A model generated the notes under the pieces. The model saw nothing but the letters and a program-made list of their open reading frames with translations, had not been told where the DNA came from and did not search any database. From positions 1 to 34,328 of the IMG/VR virus record IMGVR_UViG_3300011115_000722: 34,328 nucleotides of DNA. One strand, given 5' to 3'. The translations under genes and the position numbers were made by a program. How positions within the stretch are numbered: position 1 is the first letter of the stretch; every line of letters begins with the position of its first letter. Source of the stretch: a virus. This document shows, in pieces, positions 1 through 4,842 of this stretch.

Positions 1-32
1 TGCCCCACTGGAACGCCTACCTAGAGGTGTGA
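1..32 (+). CDS. 3' end of an unidentified upstream gene (partial)
   Basis: One frame is open from the window edge to a TGA at 30-32 and would end in PHWNAYLEV. It stops one base before the ATG of the next gene, and its last codons overlap the likely Shine-Dalgarno of that gene (GAGGTG, 24-29). Tight spacing of this kind is the rule in this module. A second frame is open to 37, so the choice of frame is an inference. Nothing can be said about function. Confidence 0.35.
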   Translation, partial: PHWNAYLEV

Positions 33-33
33 G

Positions 34-255
34 ATGAAATACGACAACATTGAAAAAGTGAAACGACTCGATTTTGACCGCCTTGATATGCTGGTGAGCG
101 AACGACTCGGGGCGCTTAAAATCTACGCGCAGAGCGTTGGCAAAACGGAGTCTGATATACACGATGCGATCTGCCGCGACCTGATACTGCCCTGTGTCTA
201 CTTGTTGGCGGAGTTTCTTGAGTCCGTGAAGATTGACGATAAGGGGGAGAAATGA
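34..255 (+). CDS. hypothetical small protein, 73 aa
   Basis: I do not recognise this protein. It is 73 residues, mostly helical in character, rich in Lys, Asp and Glu, with a hydrophobic stretch near residues 50-62 that includes the only Cys pair (C47 and C54). The ATG is preceded by GAGGTGTGAG, a good ribosome binding site. The stop overlaps the ATG of the next gene (ATGA at 252-255), so the two are probably translationally coupled. Its place among plus-strand accessory genes downstream of the (off-window) integrase side suggests an early or accessory role; this is inference only. Confidence 0.7.
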   Translation: MKYDNIEKVKRLDFDRLDMLVSERLGALKIYAQSVGKTESDIHDAICRDLILPCVYLLAEFLESVKIDDKGEK

Positions 256-800
256 ACCAGCTATACGAACTGCGCGAGTGGCTTCTTGACCGCATCGACG
301 GCGGCGAGGAAATGAGGGGCGAGGACGGCCTGGTGAGCAACTTCATTTGCCAGATCGACGCTGCAACGGCTGAACTTGCCGATCTCAAGCAACGCCTCCT
401 GCCGCAGTTTCAAGGACGGGCGCAGAGGGCCGAGCACGAGCGCGATGCGTTGCTGGAGCAGTTGATTGCGGCGCGATCCGCAACGGCAGCGACAGATCGC
501 CCTGACTGGGCGCAGCAACTACCCGGCGCGGAGATATTTGATCGCGCAGCACGGTACGAGTACATCCGCACACTCAACCCGAGGAAGTTTGCCGCGTTGT
601 ACAACGAGGCGCTGATGGGTGTCCATCAGTTTGACGATCTGGTGGATCGCTACCGTGCGAAAGGAAAAACGGTCGAGTGCGGCTATGACCGTAGCGCGTC
701 CCTCAACGCAGGGAAGTATGTCTGCACCTGCGGAGGAGCCTGTAGCCACTATGACGCAGGGCAGAGCCATTCGCACCACACCACAGGGGAGAAACCATGA
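252..800 (+). CDS. hypothetical protein with coiled coil and C-terminal Cys/His cluster, 182 aa
   Basis: No family is recognised. Residues about 30-75 are Ala/Leu/Glu/Arg-rich with heptad character (likely coiled coil). The middle is mixed, and the last 35 residues hold a cluster of four cysteines (one isolated, then C-x-C-x3-C) followed by several histidines, which could bind a metal ion such as zinc. The start is supported by GGGGGAG seven bases upstream and by the ATGA overlap with the preceding gene. The stop overlaps an ATGATG at 797 that opens a ten-codon reading frame ending at 829. That mini-frame carries the Shine-Dalgarno of the next gene, so coupling through re-initiation is possible. 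Metal binding is an inference from residue spacing only. Confidence 0.7.
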   Translation: MNQLYELREWLLDRIDGGEEMRGEDGLVSNFICQIDAATAELADLKQRLLPQFQGRAQRAEHERDALLEQLIAARSATAATDRPDWAQQLPGAEIFDRAARYEYIRTLNPRKFAALYNEALMGVHQFDDLVDRYRAKGKTVECGYDRSASLNAGKYVCTCGGACSHYDAGQSHSHHTTGEKP

Positions 801-831
801 TGGCTGCCATACGCGAGGGGAGCGATTAGGG

Positions 832-1389
832 ATGCTGACCGTAACGCCCATCGACTTCGCGGAGGCCAATGCCTTCGTTGCGACCCTGCACCGTCACCAT
901 AAGCCGATGCCGGGGTGCAAGTTCTGCATCGCAGTATCAGATGAGGGCGGGAAGGTGCGCGGGGTGGTTATGGTCGGTAGACCGGTAGCGAGGAACAGCG
1001 ACAACGGCTACACGCTGGAGGTCAACCGCTGCTGTACAGATGGGGCGCGGAACGCCTGTTCGATGCTCTACGGGGCCGCGTGGAGGGTTGCCAAGGCATT
1101 GGGCTATCGCAGGCTGATGACGTACACGTTGCCAGCGGAAGGCGGGGTTAGTCTCCGCGCAGCTGGTTGGAAACTGATTGGCGAACGGGGGGGGGGGAAT
1201 TGGAACGTGCCAAGCCGCCTCGCGTCGATACCGCAGAAATACTGCAAGGACAGAAACTACTATGGGAAGCCCCGTGATCGCTCCTATTGCAAAGGAAAGC
1301 GCCGCGTGAAACCGTGGCCCGATTGGGCGCTCTGGCTGATGTTTGTCCTGTGCTTGGTCGCCAGCATTGGCATTGCTTTATTTGCATGA
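832..1389 (+). CDS. XF1762-family (GNAT/Mom-like) protein, apparently frameshifted near its C-terminus
   Basis: The start is the ATG at 832, not an upstream frame that runs through the previous gene. Residues 1-129 match what I know of XF1762-family phage proteins: an HRHHKP motif at 20-25, GVVMVGRP at 44-51, LEVNR at 62-66, NACSMLYGAAWR at 74-85, and SLRAAGWKLIGE at 107-118. The layout recalls the GNAT-fold Mom protein of phage Mu; this is inference. After residue 129 the raw frame loses family resemblance and runs into a membrane-like tail ending at 1389. The family-type ending (RVDT, then KLLWEAP and a stop at 1277) is found in the neighbouring frame. One extra base near 1208-1212, or one extra G in the 11-G run at about 1187-1197, would restore it. 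Coordinates follow the raw frame; the functional product probably ends at 1277. A sequencing error is the simplest explanation. Confidence 0.72.
   Translation: MLTVTPIDFAEANAFVATLHRHHKPMPGCKFCIAVSDEGGKVRGVVMVGRPVARNSDNGYTLEVNRCCTDGARNACSMLYGAAWRVAKALGYRRLMTYTLPAEGGVSLRAAGWKLIGERGGGNWNVPSRLASIPQKYCKDRNYYGKPRDRSYCKGKRRVKPWPDWALWLMFVLCLVASIGIALFA
1306..1389 (+). CDS. candidate small membrane protein, 27 aa
   Basis: If the frameshift in the preceding gene is corrected, the end of the raw ORF becomes free-standing. A GTG at 1306, with AAAGGAAA about nine bases upstream, would start a 27-residue protein with a short charged/aromatic head (KPWPDW) and one transmembrane segment (residues about 8-26, Leu/Val/Ile/Ala). 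A 15-codon mini-frame (1262-1309, ATG to TGA) overlaps its start and could couple it to the gene before. Small one-span proteins are common in phage accessory operons. Function is unknown, and it could instead be the real C-terminus of the upstream protein. Confidence 0.4.
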   Translation: MKPWPDWALWLMFVLCLVASIGIALFA

Positions 1390-1398
1390 GGGACTAAT

Positions 1399-1950
1399 AT
1401 GATTTTGCTAGGTGACACGCCGTACATTCAATGTTTCGTGCGTAACGAATTCCTGTTTGACGAAAAGCAGGGCCACGGAGAATTCACGCCCGCGGTGGCC
1501 TTTGCGTTCCGCGCCGAGCCAGCCCGTGTACCCATGTTTCAGGTCATGCTCGACAGCGGCGCTCAATGGGCGCGAGTTCCGATCCACATGATATGCAGCA
1601 AACCGTGTGATCCTTTGCCGGTAGAGCAGTCCTGCTGGTGGGACAGCTATGGGTATGAGTTTACGGTGATCGCGCTGCCGTTCCTGAAAAACCATGCGGT
1701 GACGGCGCTCGGCAGGGACGGTGAGATCCGCAAAGGCAACTATCTGTTCACGATTGACTGGATGCAGACCGGCTGGAGCGAAACGCCAGACCAGCACAAG
1801 AACCACCACATCATCGCGCTAGAATCTGGTCAATGGATTGCGTACCCCAACAATCGGCTGGTTTGGCACGATCTGTCGTGGATTACGCCAGCGCCTAACA
1901 AGGAATGGCAGACTCCGACCCGCAGTTACTCCGTTGAAGGCTTGATTTGA
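1399..1950 (+). CDS. conserved-type phage hypothetical protein, 183 aa
   Basis: No family or catalytic motif is recognised. The protein is soluble, rich in Trp (nine or so) and Pro, with no membrane segment or signal peptide, suggesting a compact beta-rich fold. GAGGGA stands nine bases before the ATG. It is the last gene of the left-hand plus-strand module, and the transcription terminator at 1987-2025 lies 36 bases after its stop, so it is probably co-transcribed with the genes from base 34 onward. The role is unknown. Confidence 0.7.
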   Translation: MILLGDTPYIQCFVRNEFLFDEKQGHGEFTPAVAFAFRAEPARVPMFQVMLDSGAQWARVPIHMICSKPCDPLPVEQSCWWDSYGYEFTVIALPFLKNHAVTALGRDGEIRKGNYLFTIDWMQTGWSETPDQHKNHHIIALESGQWIAYPNNRLVWHDLSWITPAPNKEWQTPTRSYSVEGLI

Positions 1951-1986
1951 CGTTGCGGGATCTGCTCCTATCACCCGTGGCGTTTT

Positions 1987-2025
1987 TGGCGGCTGGCTCT
2001 TGCACAGGTCAGCCGCCATTTTTTT
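1987..2025 (+). terminator. Rho-independent terminator
   Basis: A perfect nine-base inverted repeat (TGGCGGCTG at 1987-1995 and CAGCCGCCA at 2010-2018) closes a 14-base loop and is followed directly by seven T residues (2019-2025). This is a textbook intrinsic terminator for plus-strand transcription, placed 36 bases after the stop of the 1399-1950 gene. It should end the left plus-strand operon before it meets the converging late operon. Confidence 0.9.
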
Positions 2026-2034
2026 ACCTAGACT

Positions 2035-2193
2035 ATGAACAAAGACAAAAACCCGCTCCAAAAACTATGTGGTTCCTGCCAGCTTAACCCCGGCGTGAAG
2101 CTGGTCCCAAAGGGGCGGGGCGGCAAGATCAAGACCTGGCGCTGTCAGGGGTGCCTACACCGCCGCCAGCCCAGTTGGATCAGCGGGAAATAG
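2035..2193 (+). CDS. small zinc-ribbon-like protein, 52 aa
   Basis: The ATG at 2035 opens 52 codons. The product has two CxxC pairs (CGSC at 12-15 and CQGC at 36-39) separated by a basic stretch, the pattern of a small zinc ribbon, and ends in a basic tail. That points to nucleic-acid or protein binding, but the function is unknown. Oddities: it begins only ten bases after the terminator, has no clear Shine-Dalgarno, and its last 39 bases overlap the 3' end of the lysis peptidase gene on the other strand. It might be expressed by read-through, or be a relic. The paired cysteines are the reason to keep it. Confidence 0.45.
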   Translation: MNKDKNPLQKLCGSCQLNPGVKLVPKGRGGKIKTWRCQGCLHRRQPSWISGK

Positions 2194-2610
2194 CCTTGTC
2201 CCCTGCTTGTCGATAATCAGCACCATCTTGCGCGGGGCCGCTGCCGGCAGAGCGGGGATGCTGATGTGCGTCCAGCTATCAAACTCCTTGATGAGTTGGT
2301 CATAGGCCAGCCCAGAGGCCATTACAGCCCTCACCACAGCGTCAGGACTCATCCCCGGTACTCGGATGTCGGCGGCGCAGCCGAGCCTGTGCTGGCTCGT
2401 ATCCTTGCTTCCTACAGCATCGTTTACAGCTTTGCTGCGGTAGGCCGAATTGACCATCACCGCCCTGCCGCCCAGCACCTCGCGGACTTGCTCAAGGAAC
2501 GCCGCCAGCCGGTGCAGGTTGGCTAGGGCGGCGGGATCTGGAGTGTTGTCGAGGCTGCGGTGATCTGTAGCCGTCAGTTCCGCAAGGGTGAAATGTTCAC
2601 TTAGCTGCAT
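2155..2610 (-). CDS. endolysin, peptidase M15 (D-Ala-D-Ala carboxypeptidase type)
   Basis: This is a 151-residue single-domain peptidase of the M15 family (Peptidase_M15_3 type), which cuts peptide bonds in peptidoglycan cross-bridges. The family signatures are visible: SAYRS at 55-59, SQHRLGCAAD at 72-81 with the zinc ligands H74 and D81, and EFDSWTHIS at 109-117 with catalytic E109 and third ligand H115. There is no signal peptide, so export should depend on the holin encoded just upstream; the start overlaps that gene by 14 bases. It is the last gene of the long minus-strand late operon, the usual position for lysis genes. Confidence 0.92.
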   Translation of the reverse strand: MQLSEHFTLAELTATDHRSLDNTPDPAALANLHRLAAFLEQVREVLGGRAVMVNSAYRSKAVNDAVGSKDTSQHRLGCAADIRVPGMSPDAVVRAVMASGLAYDQLIKEFDSWTHISIPALPAAAPRKMVLIIDKQGTRLFPADPTGLAAV

Positions 2611-2815
2611 TTTGATTCACTTGTATTCCTGCCAATAAACCAATAAACCCACCCACAATGGTCTGAAAGGCGGGGGCAATTAACTTGAATATGTCGGCAT
2701 TATTAACAACTGGATCAAACAACCCGATGCACATCACCGCAACCATTGACAGCAAAATCAAGCAAAGAGTCACGCTAACCATCAAGATCACAATGAATAG
2801 CGTCTGCTCTTTCAC
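2597..2815 (-). CDS. putative holin, 72 aa, two membrane segments
   Basis: The protein has two strongly hydrophobic segments (residues about 5-33 and 47-66) with a short polar linker, and a short charged C-terminus. This is class II holin-like topology. It starts with GTG, and the GTGA overlaps the stop of the preceding small membrane gene. Its own end overlaps the endolysin start by 14 bases. Size, topology and position next to a leaderless M15 endolysin support a holin role; no sequence family is recognised, and the neighbouring 56-residue protein is an alternative holin or antiholin. Confidence 0.65.
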   Translation of the reverse strand: MKEQTLFIVILMVSVTLCLILLSMVAVMCIGLFDPVVNNADIFKLIAPAFQTIVGGFIGLLAGIQVNQNAAK

Positions 2816-2982
2816 TTGTTGCTCGGATCTGCCCGTCCAGCCGCACCCAGACCCAGAGCCGCTGCCAGCCCTTGCGCCAGCATTTGATATTGCGGCGGCA
2901 CCATCGGGATGCCAACGGCAAACAGAATGCCAAGACCTGCAAGAGTCGATGGTTCACCAAACCGTTTTCTGAGCCAGCCCAT
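2812..2982 (-). CDS. small hydrophobic lysis-cassette protein, 56 aa
   Basis: The ATG at 2982 follows AAAAGGAAAA at a good distance and opens 56 codons ending in the GTGA overlap with the putative holin. The N-terminus is basic (GWLRKRFG), followed by one or two hydrophobic stretches (about 14-30 and 33-49) with many Gly and Ala. Proteins of this kind are often found in phage lysis cassettes as pinholins, antiholins or accessory membrane proteins. Assignment is by context. Confidence 0.7.
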   Translation of the reverse strand: MGWLRKRFGEPSTLAGLGILFAVGIPMVPPQYQMLAQGLAAALGLGAAGRADPSNK

Positions 2983-2984
2983 GA

Positions 2985-3527
2985 TTATTTTCCTTTTGAT
3001 GGAATGTCGCCGCCGACGGGGTTTGCGGCTCCAACCGGCGCGGCGGTGAACGCGGTTGTGCCTGGTGCTACATGACCGTTATTCCACGGTGATTCGTTGA
3101 TCGGGCCGTAGCAGTTGGCAAGCTGCACGTTGTTCACTTTCTTAGCCTGTTTGTCGCACAGGAACGACCATTGGTTGCTCATGCCGCCACCGGGTTCAGT
3201 AGAGGTCACAAACGATCGCGGGGTCATCGGCACAACCGCCCAACTGGGTGCCTGAGGATACTCTTTCACGGTCGAGAACAGGCTCCAGACCTTGCCAGCC
3301 GGGGCTTTGCAGCTACCCTGCATCAGTTTGCCGTTGGCTACGGCTTTGCCGGTCAGCACCGGACAGACCGCCATGCCCTCTTGGAACTCTTTACCTTCAA
3401 CGCGGATCGTCTTGCCGGTCGGGACGCTGGCAGAGGCCGCGCACAAGGCAAACTCACCGTTGCAGATCATCAAGTCGGCAGCAAACACGTTGACCGGGAG
3501 CAGCAAGAGGAGGAGCAGCTTTTTCAT
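2985..3527 (-). CDS. secreted cysteine-containing protein of the lysis region, 180 aa
   Basis: A typical signal peptide is present: MKK, then seven Leu, ending VFAAD with likely cleavage after residue 17 or so. The mature part has six cysteines (about residues 22, 28, 55, 73, 124 and 139), fitting disulfide bonds in the periplasm, and a Gly/Pro/Ala-rich tail. No family is recognised. It lies between two small membrane-protein genes of the lysis cassette, with two bases separating it from the next gene. A periplasmic role in lysis or in changing the infected cell envelope is an inference. It is not a lipoprotein (no lipobox) and so is not a standard outer-membrane spanin. Confidence 0.8.
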   Translation of the reverse strand: MKKLLLLLLLPVNVFAADLMICNGEFALCAASASVPTGKTIRVEGKEFQEGMAVCPVLTGKAVANGKLMQGSCKAPAGKVWSLFSTVKEYPQAPSWAVVPMTPRSFVTSTEPGGGMSNQWSFLCDKQAKKVNNVQLANCYGPINESPWNNGHVAPGTTAFTAAPVGAANPVGGDIPSKGK

Positions 3528-3529
3528 GG

Positions 3530-3697
3530 TTAGACCTTCAAGACAAGGTGGATGAGCAAGGCAATGATGAAACCCGCAACGGTAAAGCCGATATGCTCAA
3601 TCCGTTTCAGACGGGCGTTGATGGTTTCATACCGCAACTCGCAGACCGCCTCATGCGAGGTCAGGCGAACGTCGAGTTCGTTGGTGGTAGCCATCAT
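3530..3697 (-). CDS. small coiled-coil plus membrane-anchor protein, 55 aa (XhlA-like architecture)
   Basis: The ATGATG at 3697-3692 overlaps the stop of the tail-fibre gene (TGA at 3696-3694), so either ATG may be used; the longer form has 55 residues. Residues 8-34 are polar and heptad-like (possible coiled coil) and residues 36-53 form a single membrane span. This layout resembles XhlA/hemolysin-type phage lysis accessory proteins. It ends three bases before the secreted-protein gene. Family membership is not certain. Confidence 0.7.
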   Translation of the reverse strand: MMATTNELDVRLTSHEAVCELRYETINARLKRIEHIGFTVAGFIIALLIHLVLKV

Positions 3698-4842
3698 TCT
3701 TCCACAACCGGCGGTTTCAACGGCTCAACGATTACCCGCCCATTATCGTCAGTCCATGTCGCGTCCATCATGTGCTTGTCCTGCCGCTCACCGATCACCA
3801 TCCAACTAATCGTAGCGACCGACGCGGTATCCTGGCATTCAATGGTCAGTAGGTTTCCGGCAACAGATCCGCGCACAGGGTTCCAATCTGTCTCATTGCT
3901 GGTAAAGCATTGGACATCACGACAGAGTAATTCAAACGTACCGTCAGACATTGACGCAACGCAATCTATATTGACGGTGGCTTTTCCATCAACCAAATCA
4001 ACGCGCCCACGGTAGATCAAATCAGCCTGCGGCCCTTCGATAAACGAATGGACTAGATCGTGCGTTTCGTTCAGCGCCGGTAGCGGGTGAGCAATGCGAA
4101 ACGACCCCGAGCCTTTAGAGAGCGCACCTACGATAGACACGTTGGCAGGAAAGTTACACGCCAGCGCCCCTTTTACGTCAAACGTCGAGGTGTTTATGTT
4201 CAGCACTTCTGTGCCGTTCAGCCCCGCCAGAATGGAAGAACCCGTACCTTTGAAAAACCCTGAATCAGCGTCCCCAGCGAATACTAGCGAAGGCGCAGCA
4301 ACAGTTCCGTTTGCAATGGTGGTTATGCCCGTCACGGCAAGGGTAGACGAGAGCGAGGTCGCTCCGGTGACCCCAAGCGTTGACGAAAGCGTGGTGGCCC
4401 CGGTTACGGCAAGGGTTGACAGGAGCGTAGTGGCTCCGGTCACGCTGAGCGTCGAGGAGAGGGTTCCCGTTGTGCCAGCAATCGAACTGCCGCGCAACAA
4501 GATCGACCCCGCCGTCCCTACGTTAATCGCAAGCGCAGCGGTTACACCCGTGCCGTAAACGACCGGCGTGACTGCCGTTATGTTGTCCGCCGTCCAGATC
4601 AGCACATCGGCGGCGGTTTTGAGGATCATCTTGTAGCTGGCCGAGCCGAACCAGATCGACGCTTCGCCGCGGCTGTTCAGGATGACTGGGTTCGCGTTAG
4701 GTGTTGCGCCGCCGTAGTCCGTATAGGTTGCCAGCGGCGTACTGGTGCCAGCCGCGTAGGTGTAGACCTTTCCGCCGACCAACGGGTTGCCGTCCGCGTC
4801 AAGGAACTGCATAACGGGTGTGGGGATCAGAGCAGCGGTCAT
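3694..4842 (-). CDS. tail fibre / tailspike-like protein, 382 aa
   Basis: The N-terminal 90 residues (MQFLDADGNPLVGGKVYTYAAG and onward, with a NPVILNSRGEA motif at 51-61) match the virion-binding head domain common in podovirus tail fibres and spikes. Residues 130-177 are four 12-residue repeats of the form STLxVTGATTLS, a beta-rich shaft. The C-terminal part (about 180-382) would be the receptor-binding region. No enzymatic motif is seen. The start overlaps the stop of the preceding ejection-protein gene (ATGA, 4839-4842). It should bind the host surface and set host range. Confidence 0.82.
   Translation of the reverse strand: MTAALIPTPVMQFLDADGNPLVGGKVYTYAAGTSTPLATYTDYGGATPNANPVILNSRGEASIWFGSASYKMILKTAADVLIWTADNITAVTPVVYGTGVTAALAINVGTAGSILLRGSSIAGTTGTLSSTLSVTGATTLLSTLAVTGATTLSSTLGVTGATSLSSTLAVTGITTIANGTVAAPSLVFAGDADSGFFKGTGSSILAGLNGTEVLNINTSTFDVKGALACNFPANVSIVGALSKGSGSFRIAHPLPALNETHDLVHSFIEGPQADLIYRGRVDLVDGKATVNIDCVASMSDGTFELLCRDVQCFTSNETDWNPVRGSVAGNLLTIECQDTASVATISWMVIGERQDKHMMDATWTDDNGRVIVEPLKPPVVEE
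4312..4455 (-). repeat. four 36-bp coding repeats in the tail fibre
   Basis: Codons 130-177 of the fibre gene encode four consecutive 12-residue units (STLSVTGATTLL, STLAVTGATTLS, STLGVTGATSLS, STLAVTGITTIA). The DNA units are similar but not identical. Such repeats form trimeric shafts in fibres and can change in number by recombination or slippage. Confidence 0.85.

Noticed and set aside
619-831. N-terminal extension of the XF1762-family gene to 619
   Set aside because: This part overlaps the upstream gene out of frame and lacks family similarity; the ATG at 832 matches the family start.
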